A DNA stretch of 64,000 bases from the NCBI RefSeq assembly GCF_051622035.1, contig NC_135356.1, positions 19,395,685 to 19,459,684 of the forward strand, given 5' to 3'. This document shows, one piece after another, positions 25,800 through 36,425 of the stretch. The position numbers and the translations under genes are program-made. The stretch comes from Arctopsyche grandis (taxonomy: Eukaryota > Arthropoda > Insecta > Trichoptera > Hydropsychidae). How positions within the stretch are numbered: position 1 is the stretch's first letter; each line of letters begins with the position of its first letter. Under the pieces are notes generated by a model that saw only the letters and a list, made by a program, of their open reading frames with translations, did no database searches and was not told the DNA's origin.

Positions 25800-26220
25800 A
25801 GGAACGAGAAAAAAGCCAAGACGGGGGATTTTCGCCATTAGATCTCGACGTTGTTCGAGTGGATCTTCTTGTATTTTTCGGCGTGTGCGTGTTTGTATGG
25901 GAATGTTGTGGCCAGTGGGGCTGAACCGTCGGTGCGCGTTTCGCGGTCGGACCGCCTAACGGCCACAAATATTGACAGAGCTTTTGTCGGGGCCCCAGCC
26001 CACTTAAGGCCCCCACGGCTCGTGTTTGCGGCGCGGGGCCCCCCAAAGACAATAGTGCGCGCGATTCGCTTGTTAACTCATATTTGTTTGCCGCGTGTAA
26101 ACACGAATATTAAGTAATATATATTGAACGAGCAAACACACTCGGGTCCTCTTTCATGTCGCGCCGGGACCCCTCCCAGGGACCGGTCCTCTCCGAGGTC
26201 CAACCCTCCGATGACCGGCT
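25800..26220. promoter_or_regulatory. GC-rich block in intron 1, candidate enhancer or promoter
   Basis: CpG-rich complex sequence in AT-rich surroundings. It has two inverted forkhead-like sites: TGTTTGC at 26085-26091 and GTAAACA at 26097-26103. The overlapping ORFs on both strands show no recognisable protein. Function is inferred from composition and motifs only. Confidence 0.35.
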
Positions 26221-26959
26221 CGCCTATGTAAACTGGTGACTGATTAAAATTAGACACAATTAAATAAAATGCTATTACCCCTTGTTTGTAAACAGCCTGG
26301 TAGCATCAGCATTAAAAGTCAATGCAATTTCCTCAAATTTGTGCCTATTTTGTGCAACCTTCAATATTCTCCCGGGGGGGGGGAGGGGGTCCCCTGCGAA
26401 ACATCAATTCTCGTTGATGAACTCTCCATTTCTTGTCTCGTTGTCTTGGTACTAGGATCATCATAGTTATCATTCCAGAAACATTTTCCAATATCTCTAC
26501 TATCTTACGACTTTTATTTTAACTATTATTTAAATATTTATTATATTATTATCCGAGAATTTTCAATTACGAGGATTCTGGTTTCATTACATATACATAT
26601 ATGTACATATGGATGTAGTTGTATTAAACAATTATTGATCTTATTCAAAATTTATGACAAATGATGTATATTCAAGTATAAAAACGAAGATTTTAACTAG
26701 ATTTGGTGAAACGATTTAACCAGATTCAACGAGATTTGGTGAAACCAGGCCCACTGGTTCACTAGTTAAGTAATCGATTACCACTTGAAGGCTGGTAGAC
26801 TAAAATCTGTCGTTATAGTAAGACCAGTATGATTATAAAATATACATTGATCGACCTATTACTGCAAGAGTTTCCTGGTACAGAATAGTGCGCTAGTAGA
26901 GATATTTGCATATCAGTAGATGGCTGCTTGCGAGGTCTTTTAGTTATTAAAAAACACAG

Positions 26960-27300
26960 ATCAACCGTTTACTGATAGATTTTTCCGATTTGTCCAGCTT
27001 AATTGTTGTGACGGATCCAATAAATCGGTATCCATCTTCTCAGTTTCCTGAAAATTGGACCTATTAGCATATCAAATTCGTTGAATCTTATTAATGCCAA
27101 CCAACATAGTGTATTTCTCGCAAATTTGCTGTGAATCAAAAATTTGTTGATTGTCTATATATGTCTATTTCTATTCTATTGTATTTTATGAAAAATTGTT
27201 AGTACTTATGCACAAAAATTAATCTCACCATGAGTATCACCTTGGGGTAGGTCCTGTATGTTTGTATGTAAAAATAAAATAAAAATAAAATAAAAATATA
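26960..27300 (+). mobile_element. SINE-like repeat, family 2, copy 1
   Basis: Shares TTAATTGTTGTGAC..ATCCAATAAA and, about 100-150 bp later, AAATTTGTTGATTGT with the - strand element at 59715-59960. It ends in a CCTGTATGTTTGTATGTAAA-type segment and an (AAAAT)n tail at about 27270-27300. The head of this copy is not clear. Confidence 0.55.
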
Positions 27301-28644
27301 ATAATTATGCTTAAGACAGTTTCATGCAAAATTTGCAACATCGAAAATTCAACCAAAATAATACCGTTTTATGTGATGAAGTCCACTATGCGCAGAATCG
27401 AGTATGGTTTGAAAGAAAAATAGATTGTTATATTTTAATCAGTCTGTTACTTATTATTCAACGGGTAGTTTTATTTATGTTTGTAAATTAAATGCATTAA
27501 TACTATGGAAAAACAAAAAGAGGGAGAAAAAACACGTTTAAAAAAGGTCACAGTGTCAGGGATATTAATCACACGTGAAATACGCATCGCCATTGGTGTG
27601 TACTTATTATAAGTGGCAAAATAATTAGTTAGAATATACTGTACACAAATAAATACATGACAAAATATGTACATAGATTTAAATTGAGAAAAGAAATGTT
27701 CGAAATGAATTAGCATCGAAGTTTGGAGCAGAGCTCGAAGCGTTGCAAAGTTGACTACTTCAGCACTTCGTTTATAAATTTGTATAAGATTACATATTCA
27801 ATGGTGGTGGGGGGCTTTGAATAAATTAAAGTGATCGTATAGGGTTTCTCGAGATTTGGCGCACGCGCGTAAAGGGTTAATATTTTGCGCCAATGTGCGT
27901 GTCAACTATTGGGTTCGTAATCCGATACGTCCTTTGTGCGGCTTTGCGACAACTTCTACGTTATAGTTAGATATTATTCTTTCCAAAGTGGAGGTGTATC
28001 AGCCGTTACATGAGTTCATCTTGTCGGAAATTCTAAAATACATGTACGTACAATAAACAAGATACTGAAATTTAATATGGAGGGCTTTGCCTGTGCGATA
28101 TATATATTTTTTTTATTTAAAATGTCATCAGTTTAGATAAGTGGTATTTTCGTTTCTAATATTATATACTTCAGCTACACAGGCTTTTGGTCCAACGACT
28201 ATATGTCCGTGAAAAAATATATCGTTGTATCTAATGGCGTGTGGATCATTATTTGAAAATATGCTCGCGAGAGTTGTTATTAGTCAGTCACCTCCTTAAC
28301 ACTTTTCGCACTGTAATGGATAGCGAGTGACCAGAACTTATATTTCATTTTTTTTTTAGATAGTTTTAAACATATAGAAAAACTGTGGCATACGTGGTAC
28401 CATACCTGGTACAAACGAAACATTTGAGCCGTTTCGTTGAAATCTGTAGTAGTTTCAAGTTTATCCTTGCTTGACAGTGATATATACCAAAATGACCCTA
28501 TGGACGCCAAGCGTCCAGCACAGTATCGTGCGGATTTATTTTAGCACGGTAAGGCAAGTACTAGTACCGATTCTCCTAATTTGATCACTCGGACGTTGCC
28601 ACGTTACGAGTAACATTGGAGTGATTTGGTCTGGATTAATCGTG

Positions 28645-29097
28645 TCAACCCGGTATAACCCAACCACCGAGCCATTGGACTTTTGCTTAGCGCCGTTAGG
28701 ACGCCGGGTTCGATCCCGATCGACCTCGATTGAAAATAATTTATTCTGAGTATTTTCTGTAATGCTGCTGGTCAGACTTGGATATTTTTCACTCCAGGGC
28801 GATCGTTTCCTATCAGAGTTTGCCATTTTTTTCCGATTTCATTGTTGAAACGGTTCCTGATTAAATTGGTTAAAAACCTTCCTACCCACTATATCACCAC
28901 TATATGATTATATACACTATGATTAATGTACAATAAAAAATTATGTACAAATTCATAGATGTCTCGTTAATTTCGAGTGGTCAGTGTCTCGTAATTCAGC
29001 GACTTGTGTAATAAAAATGTTGCATTGTTTGTAATTGACCAGGAAGGTTTACCTCCTAGGCCGTCCTGGTATATTTGTATATATGAATGTAAAAAAA
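28645..29097 (+). mobile_element. tRNA-derived SINE, family 1, copy 2
   Basis: Colinear with copy 1 at 16295-16768. It has a B box CGGGTTCGATCCCG (28706-28719), then AATGCTGCTGGTCAGACTTG, TTCCTATCAGAGTTTGCCA, TAGATGTCTCGTTAAT, a CCAGGAAGG...CCTGG stem and an A-rich AAATAAAATAA tail. The A-box region is degenerate. The tail ends about 187 bp upstream of exon 2. Confidence 0.85.
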
Positions 29098-29187
29098 TAA
29101 AATAATCTTCAAAGTTAGGTTTTCGTACAAAGGTGTTTAGTACCGTTGCCATGCGCACCCATAGTACATATGTAGGTGTTCGACATG

Positions 29188-29231
29188 TAGTAAACAATGG
29201 ATCGTTCGTTCGCATTATAGTTTTTAAGCAT
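29188..29231 (+). repeat. 43-bp segment shared with the Helitron-like region
   Basis: Nearly identical to 13898-13941, with about two mismatches. Both contain TAAACAATGGA and CGCATTATAGTTTTTAAGCA. It ends 52 bp before the exon 2 acceptor. Confidence 0.7.
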
Positions 29232-29283
29232 GTACGACCTTTGATGATGCGATCAGTTGATAATTTGTATGTGGTTGTTACAG

Positions 29284-29652
29284 CTGCTGGTACAGGGTGG
29301 TCAGCCGACGACGGGCGCGTCGACGACATCACCGGGCGCTTCAAGCGCGAACGCGGCATCCCTGAGTCCAGGGGTGGCGCCGGGGGCGCTGTCGCCGGGG
29401 GCGGCGTCGCAGGCTCCCACCACCCCCGCTGCGGCGCCGCCCTGCTGCGAGAGCGGCCGCCCCATCATCACGGACCCCGTCTCTGGACAAACGGTGTGCT
29501 CGTGCCAGTACGACACGGCGCGACTCGCACTCACCGGATACCCAAGACTACCCACCGCAGGCGTCGGCGTCTATGGCGCCCCCTACCCCTCCACAGACCA
29601 GAACCCATACCCCAGCATAGGCGTCGACAGTTCCGCTTTCTATTCGCCGCTG
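29284..29652 (+). CDS. iro: Iroquois-class homeobox gene, coding exon 2 (conserved block before the homeodomain)
   Basis: Exon 2 encodes 123 residues (protein positions 17-139). The acceptor is ...GTTGTTACAG at 29274-29283 and the donor is GTGAGT at 29653. Both phases are 0 and the frame is open throughout. Residues 17-69 are a low-complexity linker rich in Ser, Pro, Ala, Gly and Thr. Residues 70-139 are the conserved Iroquois block, with CCESGRPIITDPVSGQTVC, then CSCQYDTARLAL, then YPSTDQNPYPSIGVDSSAFY. In insect Iroquois proteins this block lies N-terminal to the homeodomain. The homeodomain (usually containing WFANARRRLKK) and the C-terminal region are absent from the window, so the gene is incomplete here. 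The exon is GC-rich against an AT-rich background, which is usual for a constrained coding exon. The polypyrimidine tract of the acceptor is weak, and repeat-derived DNA ends only about 50 bp upstream. Confidence 0.95.
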
Positions 29653-30030
29653 GTGAGTACACAACTTACATACTACCTACATTTTACTACCATTCTTTTT
29701 TCAGCTCACACACCCATTTGAAATCGGTAGAAAGCTACGGAAATCTTGATCCTTATAACTAAAGAGCGGACCCAGAGCGCGCTGTCCATTGTTCACATGT
29801 TGTAAATGCATTGTTAAGGTTTGCCGAACCTTTTTTACAAAGCATTTACAATAATGGAACAATAGACGGCGCGTTTCCGGTCCTACCTCTACTTATAACT
29901 AGACACCGGATTGTCACAGTGCTATCCATTGTTCCATTGTTGTAAATCCTTTGTAAAAAAGGTTCGGCAAACCTTTAACAATGCATTTACAACCTTTGAA
30001 CAATACGCGGCACCTTAAAAGGCGGACCAA

Positions 30031-30175
30031 CTTTGCGCAGTTCATTGTTTGCCGTGCTCTGTTCATTTTTATTATGAACCTTTTTGTATGCTCCCTAGCT
30101 TTGTAGTTTGCCCTGTTTCCTGGTAAATAGATCCAAACTGCCCTGTTTCCTGGAAAAATAACGCTTCCGGTCCTA
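30031..30175 (-). repeat. Partial copy of the 447-bp element family
   Basis: The reverse complement aligns with 32110-32265: GGAAGCGTTATTTTTCCAGG, AAACAGGGCAGTTTGG, GGGCAAACTACAAAGCTAG, AAAATGAAC and AACAATGAAC. Diverged, and part of the nested cluster. Confidence 0.7.
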
Positions 30176-30188
30176 CCTCTACTTATAA

Positions 30189-30361
30189 CCAGAGATCGAC
30201 GCGGAAATGCGCCAGCACATAAAAAATGGGATCCTTTTGTCAATTTCTACTGTTAACCTTTTCTTTGCTCTCTAGAGAGCAAAATAAAAGGTTAACAATA
30301 GAAATTGACAAAAGGATCCCATTTTTTTTCTGTGCTGGCGCATTTCCGCGTCGATCTCTGC
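30189..30361. mobile_element. Palindromic MITE with TTATAA flanks
   Basis: AGAGATCGACGCGGAAATGC at the left and its complement at the right. The arms are about 83-86 bp and meet at GCTCTCTAGAGAGC (30267-30280). TTATAA flanks it at 30183-30188 and 30362-30367, probably the target duplication. The two arms differ only by a few bases or indels. Confidence 0.8.
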
Positions 30362-30506
30362 TTATAAGTCTTATAACTAGTCACCGGAGCCTGAGGGGGC
30401 TGTGTATTGTTCAAAGGTTGTAAATGCATTGTTAAAGGTTTGCCGAACAATGGATAGCACTGTGACTATCCTACCTCTACTTTTAACATTGACTGCATTT
30501 TATAAG

Positions 30507-30512
30507 CTAGAT

Positions 30513-30545
<33 letters not shown>

Positions 30546-32032
30546 ATATTAGCCAAAGTGACATTACAGAGATCTCCAACGCGTCACTGTGGCCGGTCAT
30601 TCAGTAAAAATAACATCATAACAGTAATAATAACTTATAAAAATAACAATATTGACACAACATCATTAAAATCATAAAATCATAAAAAAAAAAAACATAG
30701 ATAAAGTAGTAATAACAATCATTCATATTTAATAGGCAAAATCAACCACTGGCATTCCTCAACAACCACTCAACCAGATTAGTATATTTTATATTGAAGA
30801 GGTCAATTTCACCAGAAATCCGGTTGAGCAGATATATAGCCCTAGATATAGGAGCCGTTGTCAACATATTTGTGCGAGCCACAGGAGGAACAAACAAATC
30901 ACGATATCTCAAGTCCCTGAATTTGCTAGGTGCATTAAACCTAAATTCATTTAGAACCTGAGGATTGTGAATTATCCCATTCAACAGCTTAAAAAAGTGC
31001 CTTCCCAGTAACATATTCCGACGAGACTCCAATGAGTTGAAACCTAACGCCCCTAATAGGAATGCACTAGGATATAGCCAAGGATAATAACCATACTGTT
31101 TCAAATAAAGATATCTGAGAAACCGTTTTTGGATTCTCTCAATCTTCAATGAATGAGTTATATGGGTAGGATTCCATATAATAGAAGAAAATTCTAGAAT
31201 ACTACGTACTAAAGATTCATAAAGAATTTTAAGCACCAACGTACTCTGGAAAGGTTTGCTAACTCTTAGTAAGAATCCCAGCATTTTTGTGGCTCGCAAA
31301 CAAATATTGTCTATGTGTCGTTTAAATTGAAAATTATTCGAGAACAAGACCCCCAAATCACAATATTCATCCACAAACTTTAATTCAACACCACTTAGGC
31401 GATATGGATAAATCAAGCGATTTGAAGATCTTGCCACATTGAGAACACCGCATTTTTGAATGCTAAAAAATAATTTATTATCGACAGACCAACTTGACAG
31501 CGCATCTAAGTCCAATTGGAGAAGGGCTGCGTCACTATGAGACTTAACTGTCATAAAAATCTTAAGGTCATCGGCGAATAAAAGATAGTCTGAATACTTG
31601 ATTATTTTTGAGATGTCATTAATGTAAATTAAAAAGAATAATGTCCCTAAGTTGGACCCTTGAGGTACCCCAGAATGTGAAATAAACTCATTTGAGGAAT
31701 TAGGGTGAAAATAGACAAATTGCCTCCGATTTTCAAAGTAATTTTGTATAAGTTGCATCAAGCCATTTGATAACCCAAAATTTCTTAACTTCACAAACAA
31801 AACATTATGGTCTACCATATCAAAGGCCTTCATGAAATCGGTATATACTACATCAACTTGGTTTCCCGCATCAACCGATTTGGTTACATAATTGGAAAAA
31901 CATAATAAATTAGTAACTGTTGAACGAGAACTTCTAAATCCATGTTGTTGATCGATCAAATATGGTTCACAGTGATTGTAGATATACCGATGTAAAATTG
32001 CCTCGAACACCTTGGCAGGAGCAGAAAGTAGA
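30507..32032 (-). mobile_element. 5'-truncated non-LTR retrotransposon (Jockey/CR1-like), RT and 3' UTR
   Basis: Element on the - strand: partial ORF2 (stop at 30742), a 3' UTR of about 200 bp and an (AAAT)n tail at 30507-30541. It begins inside the reverse transcriptase, so the endonuclease and the first part of RT are missing. It differs in sequence from the LINE at 15990-17211. It sits between two blocks of fold-back MITE sequence and is antisense to the Iroquois gene. Confidence 0.85.
30742..32031 (-). CDS. Non-LTR reverse transcriptase, partial ORF2
   Basis: Reverse transcriptase of a retrotransposon that copies element RNA into DNA at a nicked target. The longest intact frame from ATG (32010) is 422 residues, and the frame continues a few codons further to the truncation point. 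Numbered from that Met: QHGFRSSRST at 22-31, motif A YTDFMKAFD at 56-64 (catalytic D58), GVPQGS at 114-119, and motif C FADD at 145-148 (both Asp present). Then come the thumb region and the Jockey/CR1-type C-terminal part with HFFKLLNG and DLFNIKYTNL. There is no internal stop, which suggests fairly recent insertion. N-terminal endonuclease and early RT motifs are lost, so it cannot retrotranspose on its own. The Met is just the first available and not a natural start. Confidence 0.9.
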   Translation of the reverse strand, partial: LLSAPAKVFEAILHRYIYNHCEPYLIDQQHGFRSSRSTVTNLLCFSNYVTKSVDAGNQVDVVYTDFMKAFDMVDHNVLFVKLRNFGLSNGLMQLIQNYFENRRQFVYFHPNSSNEFISHSGVPQGSNLGTLFFLIYINDISKIIKYSDYLLFADDLKIFMTVKSHSDAALLQLDLDALSSWSVDNKLFFSIQKCGVLNVARSSNRLIYPYRLSGVELKFVDEYCDLGVLFSNNFQFKRHIDNICLRATKMLGFLLRVSKPFQSTLVLKILYESLVRSILEFSSIIWNPTHITHSLKIERIQKRFLRYLYLKQYGYYPWLYPSAFLLGALGFNSLESRRNMLLGRHFFKLLNGIIHNPQVLNEFRFNAPSKFRDLRYRDLFVPPVARTNMLTTAPISRAIYLLNRISGEIDLFNIKYTNLVEWLLRNASG

Positions 32033-32103
32033 AAGTATGTGTGAAGTGTTTCTCAATAGGTTTGTCCCCATACGTGCATACGTACGGTAATTGGATAATG
32101 GCA

Positions 32104-32550
32104 GAGATAGGCGCGGAAGCGTGCTTTTTCCAGGAAACAGGGCGGTTTGGGTCTATTTTCCAGGGAACAGGGCAAACTACAAAGCTAGAGAGCAAGAAAA
32201 AAAGGTTCACCATAAAAATGAACATTGCACGGCGAACAATGAACAATGAACGGCGCAAAGTCGCGCCGGCCATAATTATTAGTCAAATTGCGATCGCCCA
32301 AAAGACAATTTTTGCCACAAAAATGGCGTATACGGAATATTTGGCGCTCGAGTTCTCGTTAGTATGATAGTTATCATTAGTGTGATGGACTTTTCGGCTG
32401 CCAGATGTTCCGTTAAACAGATTTTAGTGGCTTTTGGGCGAGCGCTTTGTGACCAATAATCCCTGAGCTGTACGTACATACAGTATTTTTCAAAAAAGTC
32501 ACGTACATACATACAGTTTCCTGGAAAAAGCACGCTTCCGCGCCTATCTC
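32104..32550. mobile_element. 447-bp non-autonomous transposon with perfect 35-bp terminal inverted repeats
   Basis: The left TIR (32104-32138) starts GAGATAGGCGCGGAAGCGTG. The right TIR (32516-32550) is its exact complement, 35 of 35. Internally 32130-32265 matches, in inverted orientation, 30031-30170 of the MITE cluster (AAACAGGGC..TTTGG, AACTACAAAGCTAG, AAAATGAAC). No clear target duplication and no transposase ORF. Confidence 0.85.
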
Positions 32551-33011
32551 GTTATTAGTAAGCTTTGGCGTGACCTTGCACACCATTGTTCATTTTTATG
32601 GTAAACCTTTTTTTTTTGAACCTGTTTAAGCATACGAAAAGTTGAGAAAACGAGTCTCGACATATTGCAAGTTGGCGGAACGGAGCGCACCGAAAGTAAA
32701 AATAATAAACATGACGCAAATTTTCTCCCAAAACACATTTTTTAATGTATTTACATACACAAACGAAAGACGAAAAAGAACTGAATAGAATAAATAGTAT
32801 CAAAATATTCGTAATGATGCCTTTTTTAATAAAAAAATGTTAAAATAGAAAGTTAGAAACTGTTCTGTTGAGAACTTCCAAGAAAACTACAAATTTAAGG
32901 GTGTTGCGAATAAGGTTGCCAGCACTGTATATTGTATACAACTTGTACAATGCACGCAGGTCAAATTTTTACCAAATGTGAAACAATACATTTCTGATCA
33001 TTGTTGAGCCA
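32551..33011. other. Repeat-like DNA, not resolved
   Basis: The first 90 bp (CACCATTGTTCATTTTTATG then GTAAACC) echo the inner part of the neighbouring element, which suggests another partial copy. The rest is AT-rich with no gene. Confidence 0.4.
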
Positions 33012-33016
33012 CAGCC

Positions 33017-33749
33017 GCAAAGACGTCCCGTGGGCATATACGAGTAAGGCGACGCCTAAGGGCGGCCCATTTTGAGGACGGCCAGCCCAAGGAAGAAAAA
33101 ATATCGATAGTATTTTAATATATAATTGTTAACTGAAATTATTATATACCGTATATGTATTTATATAATAATTTTTCATCAAAAAATGGACCACTCATCT
33201 AAGTAAAATCATCTGAAATTTAATTTAAAAAAATGATATTATAGTTATGAAATATATTTTTTCGTTTGTATCATATTTTTAGAAGGTGTGGTGCATTTTG
33301 AACCAAAGGCAGTATATAATCTAGGGATGTCACTGCACGCCACCCTTATATTTTGACCTGTTAGACTGTAATGCTTACCTAGTTCATTAGTCGTCCCTAG
33401 ATCATTTTTGCCCTTAGGTGAACTTCAAAATGCCACGCCTTGTGTTACAAAGAGAAAATAGTCATATTTCTAATATTATACATATACTTTTATTTATATA
33501 TATATATAATTTTTTTATACATATAATAATATTATATGTATATAAAAAATTACATATAATGACTTGGATGAACTGAAGATTGGAAGAGCACAATTTTGAA
33601 TGAGAAATTATTTATAATAAAGAAGAAACGGAATACAATATTTAAAATTGAATTTTTTTACATATTTTTTCCCTCTCGGTATGTCAGTCATCAAAATGTG
33701 CCGCCGTTAGGCACTACCCAACTTCATTATGCCCATGGGACGTCCTTGC
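33017..33749. mobile_element. Fold-back / TIR element with a nested inner inverted repeat
   Basis: The outer arms (33017-33081 and about 33681-33749) match at roughly 80% when one is reverse-complemented. Both read GCAA.GACGTCCC.TGGGCA, then GCCTAA.GGCGGC.CATTTTGA. Inside, 33287-33335 and about 33395-33445 form a second inverted pair (TGCATTTTGAA ... ATCTAGGGA). An AT palindrome (TATACATATAATA, 13-bp arms) lies at 33516-33542. No ORF and no clear target duplication. Confidence 0.65.
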
Positions 33750-35469
33750 ACTTACCAGAATATTATTGAAAGAACATTTTCGAATGCGAACACAAAATAT
33801 TAATGTATTTCTAAAAAATTTCTTCGAAATCTTTGTAGTATCAGTTCTCATTGGTCTTGTCTCGAGAATTGTCGATAGATGAAACACTTAATAATAATGA
33901 ATAATTTCAAAACTTACCCCATTATTATCATTAAATTAATACATTGCGATAAAAAAAGCAGTAAAGAGCGATTTAAAAACGATACGACTTTTTAAGTCGA
34001 CCCTCTACCAGCAGTCTCGCAAGCACAGGAGAATTATTGTGCGCGCGTTCAACTCACTTCACCGCCACGTTTAATTTATTTTTATATCGATTTTATTATT
34101 TTAAAATTCAATACGGGATTTCATCGATGCGTTCAACACATACACGATAAAACATTTATTTTATCGCATATACTTATAATATATATATTATAGCGTATAT
34201 AGCGTAAGAACCGCCATAACAATAATACCGATACGGAGAAATGATATCGACGTGGAATCCGACACCGCTAATAGCGACTGTCCCGTGGATATTTCCTTGT
34301 AAACCATGTAATCGTAAAAGACGACAAAACTCGCCCTCGGCTCATTACGTTTTCAATATCGACACGTGATTCGAATTAATACATAAGTGAACATGTTGAG
34401 AGCCGCCTTGCAACGTGCGAATATTTCCCCTTCGAGACATACGCGCGGTATGCGGTGCATATTTGTTCGTATGCGATTCATGCGTTTTGAAAAATATTTG
34501 CTGGATTTTTCATAGAATCCAGTTTAAAATGAGAGGAGATTTGCGTGTTGTCGACGTGATAAAATCGCAGAGCGATTTGCTTAAAATCAGATGAGATTTT
34601 GCACCGAGTAGTATATGTTAATGTACGTATGTTTTTTATATATTATATATACTTCGAATTCGGCAAAAAAAAGCTGTAAGATAAATATATATTTTTTTTT
34701 GTGTATGTCTGGAAAATCCGATCTTGTTTGATCAGTCTTAATGTGTTGGTCGATTTGGATTGAGAAATTCCTCAATTCAGATAATATAATTTCAAACGGA
34801 CTTGGTTTACTTTTGAATTGATTGAACTCTACATAGTACCTACATATGTGTGTTATGTTGTTGTATGAGTATATTATTTAATTATTATTTAAATGATTGC
34901 TATGATTACATATAATGTATTGTAAAATGCAGAGGCTCGATTGTATTTTTTTTACAGATATTCGTGATATTATGATTTTTTTTTAAGTGAAACCATACAT
35001 TATATTTTTCATACAATTTTGCCTTGTTGAATATATGTATAATTAAGGCAACGAGAGAATATTAATTAGTATGAATTTTTTCTTAATATACGTCTTAATG
35101 GAATAAAAATATTATATAAAATAAAAGATTAAATCAGTGCTTCACAACATTTTTCTCCTCAAGTATGAGTATGACCTCTAATAACCACAACTCATATTGG
35201 ATGAAATTCATTTGAATTCAATTGTTTCTTTTAGAAATTCACAGATAATTTACTCCGATAAAGAATCTGTAAACGCCAATTCATTATACTTAATTGTGTA
35301 AAATTTTATTTTTAAATACATGTAGATTTTATTTTTATATACGAATCCGAATGAGTCTTTATAACATTATACGATGTTTAAAATATGTTATTTTTCGTCC
35401 TTGATCACGTTTTATAAATATCAAGATTACTTTTTACAGGGTTCATTGCCTCATTTCAACAGGTAGTAT

Positions 35470-35700
35470 AAGTAGTAGCAGCGGCGGCTGTAATTAGATT
35501 AAACGACATAATGGCCTATCTATTAGATACTCGGCGGGGTTATTATCTCCCGGGTTTATTTTAATGCCTCAACCCACCCTCTTCCTCCTCTCGGAGAGAT
35601 CCCTTGATCAGAGACGACGATAGGCCTAATTTATCCCTCAGATCCGAAAGAGGGGACCTTTCAAATTTTTATTACAATATACAACCGATACGAAGCGCAA
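35470..35700. promoter_or_regulatory. Candidate regulatory block with double homeodomain core
   Basis: Complex GC-richer sequence in intron 2. It includes TAATTAGATTA (35491-35501), two overlapping homeodomain-type cores, followed by pyrimidine-rich CCTCTTCCTCCTCTC. It lacks repeat similarity within the window. Confidence 0.3.
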
Positions 35701-36204
35701 TTATTTGAAAAACACGACCCAATATACAATTGCGTCCGAGTACACATGTATTACATACATTATAATAAATTAAGCGTTATCTCGGTGCGCTTTTTGTACC
35801 GACACTTTGTTAACACAACGTCCGAAAACGTTAATTTGGTGGCGTTTTGTTTTCGGCTCGCTGAATAATAGTGAAATTGCTGGGAAAACGTAAATACAGG
35901 TTTGTATGCGCTATGAACTAGCGTGCATACTACTAGGAAACCTCGTATTCAATGATTAATATGATGTATTTATACATACATACATATAGTATGTATATTA
36001 TTAATTTGACGGTTGGACAGTGTACACAGAATATTTCGATCAACGTGTTTTTCCAGTAATGACACGTACCTATGTATGTATGTATGTAGATGCGAAATTT
36101 GGATATCGCTGACAAAATGTTGCATAAATTTTAATACATTTAGAGCAATATGGAACACTGTTCTGTATATCGATGAATGACAGAAAACAAAACGTATCGA
36201 GGTA

Positions 36205-36425
36205 TTACTAGAGTACTTGATACGGTGGAGTGAGTGAGAAAATTAAAATGGACATTTAGTAAGAAAATTGGATGAAAGGTTGACGAGAGAAGTGCTCGAA
36301 TGCTACTCAAGAGAGTGTGAAAGGACCATAAGTGAGAAGGGTGGCCAAAGTGGTACTCAAAACAGAGATAAGAATGAAAAAAGGTTTGGAGATACTTTCA
36401 TCCAATGGCAGTTTGTTATGACAGG
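36205..36425 (+). mobile_element. Non-LTR retrotransposon 3' tail, RTE-like (copy D, degraded)
   Basis: Degraded match to copies A and C: TTGGATGAAAGGTTGACGAG, GAAGTGCTCGAATGCTACTC, GAGAGTGTGAAAGG, CAAAACAGAGATAAGAATG, then ACTTTCATCCAATGGCAGTT. The (GAT)n tail is lost. Confidence 0.6.

Larger units (their letters stand above)
18392..29283 (+). other. Intron 1 of the Iroquois gene (10.9 kb)
   Basis: The intron is bounded by GTGAGC and TTACAG. The first kilobase is AT-rich with no recognisable feature. 19.1-23.0 kb and 23.7-25.4 kb are AT-rich with ATGTA/CATA-type simple repeats and no supportable gene. It contains an inverted LINE 3' end (23022-23693), a GT repeat (24566-24609), a GC-rich block (25800-26220), a SINE-like repeat (about 26960-27300) and a SINE of a different family (28645-29097) just before exon 2. 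Short ORFs in it have no similarity I recognise. Confidence 0.85.
29754..30490. mobile_element. Cluster of nested TTATAA-flanked fold-back elements (MITEs)
   Basis: At least four related units lie together. Each junction has TTATAA followed by CTA(G)... or CCAGAG..., at about 29754, 29894, 30183 and 30362-30377. Shared blocks occur in both orientations: CAGTGCTATCCATTGTTC and its complement, and AAGGTTTGCCGAACC with flanking TTGTAAATGCATTGTTAA. TCCGGTCCTACCTCTACTTA occurs twice. The pattern suggests repeated insertion of one MITE family into its own copies with TTATAA as target. No ORF is supported. Confidence 0.7.

Noticed and set aside
29301..29555. 84-residue - strand ORF
   Set aside because: Antisense shadow of Iroquois exon 2.
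35136..35200. hAT-like end (CAGTGCTTCACAACATTTTT)
   Set aside because: Resembles CAGTGGTTCTCAAC-type ends, but no partner TIR or target duplication was found.
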